DNA of 64,000 nucleotides from Actinomycetota bacterium (GTDB lineage Bacteria; Actinomycetota; Actinomycetes; Nanopelagicales; Nanopelagicaceae), in assembly GCA_009698615.1 (NCBI GenBank), contig WLPU01000009.1, forward strand, positions 1 through 64,000, written 5' to 3'. Shown piece after piece: positions 28,625 to 37,751 of this stretch. The position numbers and the translations under genes were made by a program. The notes beneath the pieces are model-generated. The model ran no database searches and had not been told where the DNA came from. It saw only the letters and a list, made by a program, of their open reading frames with translations. The number at the start of each line of letters is the position of its first letter. Position 1 is the first letter of the stretch.

Positions 28625-31468
28625 TTACTTACGTGCTTGAGCCGATAGCGCAGCAGTGATTGCTGATTTCAAACGATCCTGCGCGCGGCCATATGCAGCG
28701 AAGTCGCCCTTAGTAAGTGCGGCTTGTCCATCTGCAATTGCTTGCTTTGCACTTTGCAATGCTGCTACTAAGTCTGCAGATTTTGTACCAGTGGTTGCGC
28801 CACTAGTAGTTCCGGTTGTCGTTGTACTTGTTGTTCCAGAATTTCCACCAAATACTTGATCCAGTGCTCCCTTGAGATTGTCGTCATAACCAATCTGATC
28901 TCCAAAGGAAACTAATACTTTCTGGAGCAGTGGGTAGGAGGCAGCATTTGACGTTGCTCGAACATAAACAGGTTGTACGTAAAGCAAGCCTCCACCTACT
29001 GGAAGAGTAAGAAGGTTTCCTAGAACTACATCTGATCCGCCTTGTCGCAGCAATGAAAGTGAGTTTGCGACTTCAGGTTTTGCTTCAAAGTTAGAAGCAA
29101 CCTGTGATGGGCCCGCGATGTTGGTACTACGCGGCAATTGCAGGACTGTAATTTTTCCGTAATCAGGTCCCGAATCTGAATTAACAACTGCAAATGCGGA
29201 CAAGTTTTCACGGCCGCCACGAGGAACAAATGGTGTTGTCAAGGAGAATGCAGATTTGGTTGCACCAGGCAATTGAAGGGTCAGATAGTAAGGAGGTTGC
29301 GCGCTTGCGTTCGCACCAAATGTTGAAGGATCGCGAGGTACGCGCCAGAAATCTTGTCCGCCGTAGAACGCGCTAGCAGTCTTGACGTGATACGCACTCA
29401 AAATATCGCGTTGCACTCGGAAGAGATCCTCTGGGTAGCGGATGTGCTCCATTAAAGATGCTGAAATAGCACTCTTTGGCTTCACGATGTTTGGAAAAGC
29501 TTTACTCCATGTCTTCAAAACTGGATCCGTGGTATCCCACTGATACAGCGACACAGTGCCGTCATAGGCATCTACTGTAGCTTTTACAGAATTTCGGATG
29601 TAGTTAATTGAAGCATTTGACTGCGCAGTAATGGATGCTGAATTAGCGGTAAGGGCATCAGAAGTTGCACTCGAAAGAGTCGTCTTCTTTGAATATGGGT
29701 AGCCCGCACTGGTCGTGTAGCCATCAATGATCCATGTGATCTTTCCATCTACAAGGGCAGGATAGGGATCTCCATCCAGAGTCAACCATGGCGCCACTTT
29801 GGCCACACGATCACGGGGACTGCGCTCAAACAAAATCTTTGAATCAGCATTAATTAAATTAGATAATAAAATTCTCTGTTCTTGGTACTTGACTGCAAAA
29901 ACTAAGCGGTTGAATAGTGACCCCATTGGTACGCCACCGGCACCGCTATAGGTGACGTTCTTTTGTCCATTTGCAGAGGCGTCATCTGGGTAATCGAACT
30001 CGACAGGTGAGTTGGTCTTCTTGCCGCCAATAATTGAATAATCAGGAACATTTTCCCCGAAATAAACTCGAGGTTCGAAAGTCCCAAGACCTTTGGTTGG
30101 AGGTAGATCGCCCACAACAAATGAAGGTTTTCCATCGGCATCGCGAGCATTTCCAAGGGCTGCAACAAAACCAAAGCCGTGCGTGTAAACCAGATGGTCA
30201 TTGATCCAATTTCGACTTGGATTTCCGGCAATATTAAGTTCACGAACAGCAACAACGGTATCCCGCTGAACACCACCAACCTTGTAACGGTCAATGTCGA
30301 GGGATTCAGGGAAAGTGTAATAAGGCTTTATCTGTTGAAGTTGGCGAAAAGTCGCAGAAAGCACATTGGGATCCATCAGACGAATATTGGAAATTGTTGG
30401 TGCATCTTTTGAAAGTTGCCCTGCGGATGTTGAAATCGTTGCCTGATAATCAGAGACCGTAACTCCGTCTAATCCGTATGCGGTGCGCGTGGCATTAATA
30501 TTTTTTTGAATGAAAGGAGCTTCTTTAGAAGACTCACTTGGCTTGACCTGAAATTGTTGAATCACTCCTGGGTAGACACCTGAGATCAAGACTGATGAAA
30601 TTACAAGCAAGGCCACACCAGCTGATGGCAATACCCATGAGCGACGAACAATATTTGCAAAAAATAGTAGCGAGCAAACTACTGCGATGCCGGTCAGAAT
30701 TGCCTTAGCGGGCAAAACAGCATTCACATCTGTATAGGTTAAACCAGTAATTAATTTACCTTCTGCAAGTGCGAGGTGATATCGATCGAGCCAATAGGCC
30801 GCACCTTTGAGCAAGACGATGATCCCCAGAAGAATTGAAAGTTGTACCCGCGCGGTGACAGTCGTGCGGTCTTCGCGAACTTGAAGTCGAATCCCGCCGT
30901 AGAGATAGTGCACCACGGTTGCGGCCAAGAGAGACAAAATGACGGTGGAGATTGCCCATTGCAGCAACGCTTGCCAAAACGGCAGACGGAAGGCAAAGAA
31001 AGAAATATCTAGACCAAATTGTGGATCTTTAATTCCAAATGAGGTTGAGTTGCGAAAGAGCAGCCACATGTTCCACAACTGCGAACCGGCAGAACCCGCG
31101 AAATAGAAAAGCACTACAGCAATTCCTGTTGCCACCCAGCGACGGATTGGTTCGATCTGTCCGCGATAGCGCTCGAGATTATCGGCTTCCATATTCATCG
31201 GTGCATACAGCGGACGTCGTCTGAAGGCGATGAAAATATTTAAAGTAATGATCAACGAAGTAATCGCGCCAAATGCAACAAAGAGTTCGGCCTTTGTAGA
31301 GAGAATCGTTTTCCAAACCGAGGTGAAACTTACGGACTTAAACCAGAGCCAATCTGCGTAAAAACCACTCGTAGAAATCAGGACAATGATTGCGGCAACA
31401 ACAATTGCAAAGGTAATTGCAAGGGGACCGCGAGGCTTGGGCAGTTGGGGAGGGCGATTAAAACTCAT
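28625..31468 (-). CDS. UPF0182 family large membrane protein
   Basis: This 947-aa protein is the actinobacterial UPF0182 (COG1615) type. It has about seven N-terminal membrane segments within the first 320 residues (LAITFAIVVAAIIVLISTS, ELFVAFGAITSLIITLNIFI, VAVVLFYFAGSAGSQLW and others). A large extracytoplasmic domain follows, including FVPRGGRENLSAFAVVNSDS. The tail is Thr/Gly-rich (NSGTTSTTTTGTTSGATTG) and ends in an Ala-rich helix. The function of the family is unknown. Its position beside the Lon-like protease and DUF2342 gene is conserved in actinobacteria. Confidence 0.93.
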   Translation of the reverse strand: MSFNRPPQLPKPRGPLAITFAIVVAAIIVLISTSGFYADWLWFKSVSFTSVWKTILSTKAELFVAFGAITSLIITLNIFIAFRRRPLYAPMNMEADNLERYRGQIEPIRRWVATGIAVVLFYFAGSAGSQLWNMWLLFRNSTSFGIKDPQFGLDISFFAFRLPFWQALLQWAISTVILSLLAATVVHYLYGGIRLQVREDRTTVTARVQLSILLGIIVLLKGAAYWLDRYHLALAEGKLITGLTYTDVNAVLPAKAILTGIAVVCSLLFFANIVRRSWVLPSAGVALLVISSVLISGVYPGVIQQFQVKPSESSKEAPFIQKNINATRTAYGLDGVTVSDYQATISTSAGQLSKDAPTISNIRLMDPNVLSATFRQLQQIKPYYTFPESLDIDRYKVGGVQRDTVVAVRELNIAGNPSRNWINDHLVYTHGFGFVAALGNARDADGKPSFVVGDLPPTKGLGTFEPRVYFGENVPDYSIIGGKKTNSPVEFDYPDDASANGQKNVTYSGAGGVPMGSLFNRLVFAVKYQEQRILLSNLINADSKILFERSPRDRVAKVAPWLTLDGDPYPALVDGKITWIIDGYTTSAGYPYSKKTTLSSATSDALTANSASITAQSNASINYIRNSVKATVDAYDGTVSLYQWDTTDPVLKTWSKAFPNIVKPKSAISASLMEHIRYPEDLFRVQRDILSAYHVKTASAFYGGQDFWRVPRDPSTFGANASAQPPYYLTLQLPGATKSAFSLTTPFVPRGGRENLSAFAVVNSDSGPDYGKITVLQLPRSTNIAGPSQVASNFEAKPEVANSLSLLRQGGSDVVLGNLLTLPVGGGLLYVQPVYVRATSNAASYPLLQKVLVSFGDQIGYDDNLKGALDQVFGGNSGTTSTTTTGTTSGATTGTKSADLVAALQSAKQAIADGQAALTKGDFAAYGRAQDRLKSAITAALSAQARK

Positions 31469-31486
31469 GCGACAACGCTACCGAAT

Positions 31487-32254
31487 TCATTGCCAAGTGC
31501 AATGTGGGATGGAATTTCTCGCATCTTTTAACACTGAAACTGCCTCTTTGAGGCTGGAAACTGAATAGACCTTCAATCCACCGGGGATGTGGTGAACATC
31601 ATTGCAATTGGTGCTTGGTGCAAGGAAAACGCTCGCTCCAGAATTTTTTGCAGCAATCAATTTTTCATCGATCCCACCAATGGGTCCGACTGCGCCTTGT
31701 AGATCTATCGTCCCGGTTCCGGCAACTACGCGTCCGTGAAGAAAATCAATTGGGCTCAATTTTTCGATAATGCCAAGGGCGAAAATTAGACCACCACTTG
31801 GCCCTCCGGTTGCCTTCAAATTAATCGTCACCTTCACCGCGCTTTGGCTCGGCGCAAATCCTAAATACCCCAAAGCTGCTGAGCTGGCATTGTCTTGTGA
31901 GAGTTTCATATCCCCCGCAAACTCACTCTGAATCTGCTTGGCAGTTTTCTCTGGCGGAAAAACGACATCTCGCGGTAAGACGATGGATGTGCCGCGCATC
32001 CATGCATAGAGGAGCTCAAGACCAAAAATGTGCGAATCCGGGCTAGTAGCTAAGACGGTCGTGACGAGTAATTTTCCCGTCGTTGCGTAGGTAGGGGCGC
32101 CAGAAATCTTGATCACATTCGCAAGAACGTCCGTCCCCGCACCTGGTGAAACAACCACGTACGGCAGTGGAGCCAACGAGCTAGCAGTAAAAAAGAGGGC
32201 AACAAAAAAGACAGATATGCGGGGCAATCGAGAAAAACGCATGAGGACTGCCAC
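31487..32254 (-). CDS. Secreted/anchored Lon-like serine protease (YlbL type) without PDZ
   Basis: The 255-aa protein has an N-terminal signal or anchor segment (ISVFFVALFFTASSLAPLPY), the family start PYVVVSPGAGTDVL, and a C-terminal Lon proteolytic (S16) domain. The catalytic Ser lies in TGGPSGGLIFALGI and the Lys in GGIDEKLIAAKNSGASVF. YlbL relatives usually have a PDZ domain between the N-terminal strand and the protease domain (about 340 aa in total); only about 75 residues are here and no PDZ motif is visible. It is 18 nt upstream of UPF0182 and probably cotranscribed with it. Confidence 0.82.
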   Translation of the reverse strand: MAVLMRFSRLPRISVFFVALFFTASSLAPLPYVVVSPGAGTDVLANVIKISGAPTYATTGKLLVTTVLATSPDSHIFGLELLYAWMRGTSIVLPRDVVFPPEKTAKQIQSEFAGDMKLSQDNASSAALGYLGFAPSQSAVKVTINLKATGGPSGGLIFALGIIEKLSPIDFLHGRVVAGTGTIDLQGAVGPIGGIDEKLIAAKNSGASVFLAPSTNCNDVHHIPGGLKVYSVSSLKEAVSVLKDARNSIPHCTWQ

Positions 32255-32265
32255 CTTCGAACTAG

Positions 32266-32484
32266 CTAAAGACTCGCTGTAGGAGTTTCGTCTTTGCGAG
32301 GTTGTGCTCCGTCATCTTGGGCTTTAAAAGAACTTTGGAAGCGCTGAAATTGAGTAACCGAACGAGTGGTTTCATTATTGAATTTCGTCTGGAACTTTGT
32401 CACCCACACCACGTAGCCCAGTGCGCCGATTAAGGCGCAGAGCGGAACGATCCACCAGATCAAAGCTGAGAAAGCACTCGACAT
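32266..32484 (-). CDS. Small single-pass membrane protein
   Basis: The 72-aa protein has one N-terminal membrane segment (LIWWIVPLCALIGALGYVVW) and a basic/polar cytoplasmic tail (FQTKFNNETTRSVTQFQRFQ). It is 11 nt before the Lon-like protease in the same operon. I recognise small proteins of this shape at this locus in other actinobacteria, but no function is known. Confidence 0.7.
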   Translation of the reverse strand: MSSAFSALIWWIVPLCALIGALGYVVWVTKFQTKFNNETTRSVTQFQRFQSSFKAQDDGAQPRKDETPTASL

Positions 32485-32571
32485 GTCCCCAGCGTAGTAC
32501 CACGGGGAAGAAAGCGCGGGATTAGATTGTTATATGGCTGCAGGTAGAGTTGGTGAGAACGAGAGGCGGGG

Positions 32572-33861
32572 TTGACGTTGGCTGGTTTTGGTTTCACTCC
32601 CCCAGAAAATGGTGATGGAAACTCACCAGATTTTGCGGCAATTTTCGCTGCCCTTCAATCACAAATGCAATCCCAGTTTGGTCAATTCTCTTCAGAGAAT
32701 TTGTTAAATAATTTTCAACAATCTGGACAAGCACTCCCTGCAGAAGTTGTCAGGAGCGTTTCGAAGAAATTTATTTCCTGCGTTGATAGCAACCCCATTG
32801 GGACAACAGATATTGCTCAAGCCCGCGAAGCTATGGAGATTGCAGATTTGTGGCTGAACGAAGCGACCGTGTTTCCAACACACGCAAATGAAAAAAATGT
32901 TTATAGTCGAGCCGAATGGGCCGATGCCACTTTGGCTGGCTGGCAACTCACGGTTGAACCCCTCGCCGAGGGATTGGCCCATGCCATGACGCAAATTATT
33001 GAAAAGCAAGAACTCCCTCCAGAGGCAATGGCCGTGGGGCCAGCTGCAATGGGCGCAGTTGCTGGGATGTTGCGCACCTTCATTGGCACTTTGATCGCCA
33101 CACAATTAGGTCAGTGCATCGGTGGACTGGCCCTGAATGTCACAGGCGCCCACGATGTTGGTTTGCCCTTGCTTACTCCTGCACGGCCAGCCCTGCTTCC
33201 TCAAAATATTACGAAGTGGAGCGAAGATCTCGGAGTTCCAGACTCAGAAATACGTATTTTCCACGCACTTCGAGAAGGCGCTGTTGCTCGATTATTTGAT
33301 AACAATCCTTGGTTGGTGGATTACATGCGAAGTGCCATTGCTGATTACGGCAAAGGAATCAGGATTGATATTGAGAAGATCCAAACGCAAGCACAAGATG
33401 CCATCGAATCTGGCGCGATCGATCCAAGTAATCCAGAAACTTTTAGCATCGCACTTAACGAAGGGTTATTTACGCCAGATGAAAGCCCCGTGCAACGCAA
33501 TGCACTTGCAAAATTGGAGACCGCACTTGCACTCATCGATGGTTGGGCAGATGATGTAACAATTTCAGCCGCTGCGGGCCGACTTCCTTCACTCGAATCA
33601 CTTCGCGAAACAACTCGTCGCCGTCGTGCAACGTCATCTCCTGCACAGCAACTATTTTCTTCACTCTTTGGTTTAGAAGTTTCTCCACGAATGTCGCGAG
33701 AGGCGAGCGCTTTTTGGCAACAACTGCGCGAACTGCGCGATGTGGCGACTCGAGACCAGATCTGGAGTGGCATCTTGCCTACTCATGACGAGCTCACCGA
33801 TGTGGCTGCCTACCTTCGAAGCGTGGAGGTCCCTGATGACCTCTCGGGGCTCAACCCCTAA
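32572..33861 (+). CDS. DUF2342-family zincin-like protein
   Basis: This 429-aa protein matches the actinobacterial DUF2342 (zincin_2-like) family by its overall order: a disordered N-terminus with SQMQSQFGQF, then TVEPLAEGLAHAMTQI, an AMGAVAGMLRTFIGTLIATQ helix, the segment REGAVARLFDNNPWLVDYM, and C-terminal ALALIDGWADDVT. The segment corresponding to the expected metal site lacks a readable HExxH: RE is present but the following histidine position is Val. It may be a pseudo-enzyme or use different ligands. The start is a TTG. The gene diverges from the Lon-like protease operon. Confidence 0.75.
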   Translation: MTLAGFGFTPPENGDGNSPDFAAIFAALQSQMQSQFGQFSSENLLNNFQQSGQALPAEVVRSVSKKFISCVDSNPIGTTDIAQAREAMEIADLWLNEATVFPTHANEKNVYSRAEWADATLAGWQLTVEPLAEGLAHAMTQIIEKQELPPEAMAVGPAAMGAVAGMLRTFIGTLIATQLGQCIGGLALNVTGAHDVGLPLLTPARPALLPQNITKWSEDLGVPDSEIRIFHALREGAVARLFDNNPWLVDYMRSAIADYGKGIRIDIEKIQTQAQDAIESGAIDPSNPETFSIALNEGLFTPDESPVQRNALAKLETALALIDGWADDVTISAAAGRLPSLESLRETTRRRRATSSPAQQLFSSLFGLEVSPRMSREASAFWQQLRELRDVATRDQIWSGILPTHDELTDVAAYLRSVEVPDDLSGLNP

Positions 33862-33899
33862 CAGCCAACTCCCAGATATCCCTTGAGGGAAATGAAAAG

Positions 33900-33971
33900 C
33901 GAAGTCCCCGGGCGCACGATTCTTTATCTGCCTTCCCCTTGCAGATACAGAACGGTTATCCGAGGACTTCG
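33900..33971. other. 72-nt imperfect hairpin between DUF2342 and metallopeptidase genes
   Basis: CGAAGTCC pairs with GGACTTCG at the base, then CGG/CCG, TTCT/AGAA and ATCTGC/GCAGAT, closing on a CTTCCCCTT loop. About 21 pairs are interrupted by small internal loops. No U-tract follows on the plus strand and none is obvious on the minus strand, so it is not a simple terminator. It could be a structured RNA, a leader of the downstream gene, or a repeat element. Confidence 0.5.
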
Positions 33972-34041
33972 TAGCAGAAACGTAGATGACAATTCATCGA
34001 GAATCAACTGGCGAAGCATTGTTTTACGCTAGTTTCTTCAC

Positions 34042-34653
34042 ATGTCGGATGAGATTTATTCTCAAAACTCTGAAGTACGAGTTGAGAGCTTATTTATAGA
34101 ACAAGATGATTCGCCAGTCCTGCCGGGCATGGGTGAAGGCGAAATTATTGTTGTTCGATCTGCCCGACGTAAACGAAATATTTCTGCCTACCGGCAAGGC
34201 GGACAAATTGTCGTTTCGATTCCTGCTCGATTGAGTAAGGCCGATGAACGAGCCGTTGTCCCCGAGATGGTGGCCAAAATTCGGGCCCAGGAAGCTGCTC
34301 GCACCTTTGACGAATCAGCCCTGTCGATTCGCATTGATGGGTTGCTCAGTGCTTTGGCCCCAGAAATCAGCGAGCGCCCGGCCAGCGTCACCTGGCGCAC
34401 CATGCAGGAGCGGTGGGGCTCGTGCACCAGCGTCGATGGCACAATCCGCCTGACCAATCGCCTCCAAAGGGCACCCGAATATGTCTTGGACTTTGTCTTA
34501 TTTCATGAGGCGATCCATCTGCGATATGGCGACCACGGGGAAGAGTTTCAAGCCTTCCTCGCCCGCTTCCCTGAAGGAATCCGAGCCCAGGCCTACCTCG
34601 ATGGCTATGAAGCTGCCGAGGATCGCCTCCTGGCCCCAATTATTCGGAGATGA
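34042..34653 (+). CDS. YgjP-like M48-type metallopeptidase
   Basis: This is a WLM/YgjP-type (DUF45) zinc metallopeptidase domain of 203 aa. The core is RTMQERWGSCTSVDGTIRLT followed by the HExxH site VLFHEAIHLRYGDHGEEF, where His-Glu-x-x-His and a downstream His are present. N-terminal strands (VVRSARRKRNISAYRQGGQI) match the family. It is plus-strand, 180 nt after DUF2342. Family substrates are unknown. Confidence 0.87.
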   Translation: MSDEIYSQNSEVRVESLFIEQDDSPVLPGMGEGEIIVVRSARRKRNISAYRQGGQIVVSIPARLSKADERAVVPEMVAKIRAQEAARTFDESALSIRIDGLLSALAPEISERPASVTWRTMQERWGSCTSVDGTIRLTNRLQRAPEYVLDFVLFHEAIHLRYGDHGEEFQAFLARFPEGIRAQAYLDGYEAAEDRLLAPIIRR

Positions 34654-34809
34654 GACTGGGCCGGGACAATGGCGCCCACGCTCAAAAAGTTGCTCACTCG
34701 CCCGCGTAGAAGCCCCATTTCACGCCTAAGCAGGGGTATCGTGGCGCTCGCACGCTCGTGTGATTTCGGGAAACCTCCTGCGAACCGCTTGCGTCGATTG
34801 GAGCAAAAA

Positions 34810-34971
34810 ATGGCGGAGACATATAAGGGTGACGCTTACTGCGTTAAGTGCAAAGCAAAGCGTGATTTCGAGGGAACTGTAAAGGTCTCAGAATCTGGTC
34901 GTCGCATGGCACAGGGCATCTGCCCAGTCTGCGGTACCAAGGTGAACCGCATCCTCGGAAAAGCACAATAA
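34810..34971 (+). CDS. DUF5679 small zinc-ribbon protein
   Basis: The 53-aa protein MAETYKGDAYCVKCKAKRDF has two CxxC pairs (CVKC and CPVC) with FEGTVKVSESGRRMAQGICP between. This matches DUF5679, a short zinc ribbon conserved in actinobacteria. The track ORF begins 47 codons upstream at 34669, but the GGAG before the ATG at 34810 and the family N-terminus set this start. A strong terminator follows. Confidence 0.9.
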   Translation: MAETYKGDAYCVKCKAKRDFEGTVKVSESGRRMAQGICPVCGTKVNRILGKAQ

Positions 34972-35032
34972 CGCTAGATAGCACAACACCAGAATTAGTA
35001 ATGAGTCATTCGTGACTCGTTAGATTGTTAGG

Positions 35033-35075
35033 AACTGGCGCTCCCGCTTCGTGCGGGGCGCCAGTTTTCTTTTCT
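35033..35075 (+). terminator. Intrinsic terminator after the DUF5679 gene
   Basis: AACTGGCGC-T-CCCGC-TTCGT-GCGGG-GCGCCAGTT followed by TTCTTTT is a strong GC hairpin with a U-tract. A smaller GAGTCA-TTCG-TGACTC hairpin lies just upstream (35003-35018), also after the DUF5679 stop. Confidence 0.92.
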
Positions 35076-35198
35076 GCCAGACCAGACTTCTTGCACTCGG
35101 TAACGCAATCATCACGCAGGGCCAAGGAAGTCCGTGTCATCTCACAGGATTATCGAGCGCTTCACCCCCCTGCTTCCACTATTGCAACCCTTTGTCCT

Positions 35199-36311
35199 AT
35201 GACTACACATACTCAATTAGAAACGATGGAAGATCTAGCACCACGCCTGAAAGTCGGAACCCTTGTCCTTTCACAAGGTGAGCGCACAGTTATTGGGCGC
35301 ATTGATCACGCAATAGAAAGCAATCTGCCTGCCAGCGTCGCAAGTGCGCTCAACGGAAAAATTACCTGCAGGCAGGTGAGCCAACGAGCAGGAATCACCC
35401 TTGATGAGATGCTCCGCTTGGTCTCACAACTCGATACCGCAAATTTGCTCGATACCACGTCAACTAAAATTACAGTCGAGAGATTTCATTCATCTCATCC
35501 AAGCCGAAGCTCTCACAATAACGATGACAGCAATGACGGCGCCTACAAACAACTCCAATCGCGAATTGCACCAGAACTTACTTTCACCACTTGGTTCGAC
35601 AATGTTAAAGATGGAGGTGTCGAACTCATCGCAAATCGGCGCAATTGCGATGTGACCGTTATCGGGCGCTCTCGCGTTGCAACACTGCTGTACGGAATTC
35701 TTCTTGCTAGCGGGGTCTCCGAAACGAATCTTCAACCCCTGCGTGGCAACGCAACTATCAATGATCAAGATATGTGTGGGGGCTATTTGCACGCAAGCGA
35801 CATTGGCTTATCGCTTAAAACTAGAGCCGAGGAGCTTTCCCGTGAAATTTCGCTTTTCCCATTACCTGCCACTCACGAGAAAAAAGAAAATCGATCCCTG
35901 CAACACATTGTCGTTTGTGTCGGCGCCCCAGACCCTGATCAACTCCAGAAATGGATGAGTGATGGAACACCACACCTCCTCATCGAGGATCCCGAGTGCG
36001 CTTCTATCAATATCGGACCGCTAGTTCTTCCTGGAAAGACACCATGCTGGCGTTGCATTTGTTTGGCGCGCGAAGATCAAAATAATTCTTGGCACGATAT
36101 TGCCTTACAACGCATTGCTGCCGGCGCATCTGAAGTCCCCGTCTCGGTAGCACACCATGTCGCAGGTTTGATTGCACTTGAAATCTTGCGCTTTATTGAT
36201 ATCGGAAAATCAGAATTAATTGGCAATAGCGTTCGCATGAGTTATCACACACCACTGGATCTGGAGCATCGACTTCACGCACGCCATCCTGCCTGCGGGT
36301 GTAATTGGTAA
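35199..36311 (+). CDS. E1/ThiF-like protein of the TOMM cyclodehydratase-partner type
   Basis: The 370-aa protein (from the ATG at 35199; the track starts 58 codons earlier inside the terminator) resembles the ThiF-like leader-peptide-binding/E1 partner of azoline-forming cyclodehydratases. It has a winged-helix-like N-terminus, a Rossmann segment CDVTVIGRSRVATLLYGILL with a degenerate glycine motif, a strand HIVVCVGAPDPDQLQKW, and zinc-type cysteines at CWRCICL and HPACGC. No YcaO, precursor peptide or dehydrogenase is nearby, so a RiPP cluster is not supported. From memory the same protein occupies this slot in M. tuberculosis (Rv3196 region). The role is unknown. Confidence 0.65.
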   Translation: MTTHTQLETMEDLAPRLKVGTLVLSQGERTVIGRIDHAIESNLPASVASALNGKITCRQVSQRAGITLDEMLRLVSQLDTANLLDTTSTKITVERFHSSHPSRSSHNNDDSNDGAYKQLQSRIAPELTFTTWFDNVKDGGVELIANRRNCDVTVIGRSRVATLLYGILLASGVSETNLQPLRGNATINDQDMCGGYLHASDIGLSLKTRAEELSREISLFPLPATHEKKENRSLQHIVVCVGAPDPDQLQKWMSDGTPHLLIEDPECASINIGPLVLPGKTPCWRCICLAREDQNNSWHDIALQRIAAGASEVPVSVAHHVAGLIALEILRFIDIGKSELIGNSVRMSYHTPLDLEHRLHARHPACGCNW

Positions 36312-37751
36312 TTGAAGGTTCTCTTTCAAGATGCGAAGAAGGGGCAACTGCTTCAGAATACGCGGATGAGTTCAGGGGGGTCCGCGGATAATCTCGGCAA
36401 TATAACTGAGTCGGAAAACTTGGTTGAGTTGAGTGAATCGGCGATTCCGCAATCTGGAGCCTCGCGCACTGCGAAAATGATTTCAATTCCGCTAGGACTT
36501 GCTGGACGAAGCGCTTATGGTTTGGGTCGCCAACTTGTGGGTCAATCAGGCAACATGGTCTTTCAAGAAATTCAAGAAAAAACAGCGGAACAAATATTTA
36601 AAGTCCTTGGTGAGCTCAAGGGCGGGGCGATGAAATTTGGCCAAGCACTTTCAGTTTTTGAAGCCGCACTTCCGGAAAACATTGCAAAGCCATACCGAGA
36701 GACACTTACTAAATTACAAGAATCCGCCCCACCGCTTCCTGTACGGGTGGTCCATAAAGTTCTTGCTAAAGAATTGGGTGAGGATTGGCGAGATCACTTT
36801 GCATTTTTTGACGACAAGGCAACAGCGTCGGCATCGATTGGACAAGTACATCGTGCTACGTGGAAAGATGGCAGAGCGGTTGCGGTCAAGATTCAATACC
36901 CGGGGGCAGCTGAGGCTTTGATATCAGATCTCAATCAAATTCAACGGTTTGCAAAAATCTTTGGCCTCTTTATGCCCGGCCTAGATATGAAACCTCTACT
37001 TGAGGAGCTGCGAGCACGCATCATTGAAGAGGTTGATTATCGCTATGAAGCACAAGCTCAAGAAACATACGCCCGGGTCTATGACGGCGATCCTGATATT
37101 GCAATTCCGAAAGTTGTTATGGCTTCAGATCGCGTCTTGGTCAGTGAATGGCTAGATGGCACGCCTTTATCTCAAATAATTGCTAACGGAACAAAGCAGC
37201 AGCGAGACAACGCTGGTATGAAACTTGCACGTTTTCATTTCACTTCACCAGATCGTGCTGGACTTCTACATGCAGATCCGCATCCAGGAAACTTTCGACT
37301 TCTCGATGATGGCCGCCTAGGAGTGCTTGATTTCGGTGCATGCAATCGTCTGCCTGATGGTTTTCCAGAACCAATGAAGAACCTTCTTAAACACGCTCTC
37401 GACGATGATGCAGTTGCGCTTTATGAAGGGTTCAAAAAAGACGGTTTTATTCTCTCTGAGGTAGATGTCGATCCTCAATTAGTCCTTGATTATTTAGTTC
37501 CACTTGTCGAACCTTTGCGTACAGAGACTTTTCAATACTCGCGTGAGTGGCTACGCGATCAAAGTGCTCGTGTCGGAGATCCTCGTAATCCGACTGCAAA
37601 AATTGGATTCCAGTTAAATCTGCCTGCTGAATACGTGCTGATACATCGTGTGACCTTAGGTACTACAGGGATATTTTGTCAGTTAGAAGCAGAGGGAAAT
37701 TTCCGAGATGAAGCACTTTCGTGGTTCCCGGAAATCTCCCCCGTGCGTTAA
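36312..37751 (+). CDS. ABC1/AarF/UbiB-family atypical kinase
   Basis: This is an ADCK/UbiB-type protein kinase-like ATPase. The 479-aa protein has the signature KxGQ motif (GGAMKFGQALSVFEAALPEN), the Ala-rich nucleotide loop ATASASIGQVHRA, the VAIK-like lysine AVAVKIQYPG, the catalytic loop GLLHADPHPGNF and the DFG site GVLDFGACNRL. Start is uncertain: TTG at 36312 directly abuts the upstream stop, while ATGs at 36366 and 36478 are also possible. The 3' end overlaps whiB7 by 4 nt. Quinone-related or membrane-lipid roles are known for the family, not shown here. Confidence 0.9.
   Translation: MKVLFQDAKKGQLLQNTRMSSGGSADNLGNITESENLVELSESAIPQSGASRTAKMISIPLGLAGRSAYGLGRQLVGQSGNMVFQEIQEKTAEQIFKVLGELKGGAMKFGQALSVFEAALPENIAKPYRETLTKLQESAPPLPVRVVHKVLAKELGEDWRDHFAFFDDKATASASIGQVHRATWKDGRAVAVKIQYPGAAEALISDLNQIQRFAKIFGLFMPGLDMKPLLEELRARIIEEVDYRYEAQAQETYARVYDGDPDIAIPKVVMASDRVLVSEWLDGTPLSQIIANGTKQQRDNAGMKLARFHFTSPDRAGLLHADPHPGNFRLLDDGRLGVLDFGACNRLPDGFPEPMKNLLKHALDDDAVALYEGFKKDGFILSEVDVDPQLVLDYLVPLVEPLRTETFQYSREWLRDQSARVGDPRNPTAKIGFQLNLPAEYVLIHRVTLGTTGIFCQLEAEGNFRDEALSWFPEISPVR

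Noticed and set aside
34669-34809. N-terminal extension of the DUF5679 ORF
   Set aside because: Basic, low-complexity and without an RBS; the family start at 34810 has GGAG.
35025-35198. N-terminal extension of the E1-like ORF
   Set aside because: The first codons lie in a strong terminator hairpin; the ATG at 35199 is downstream of it.
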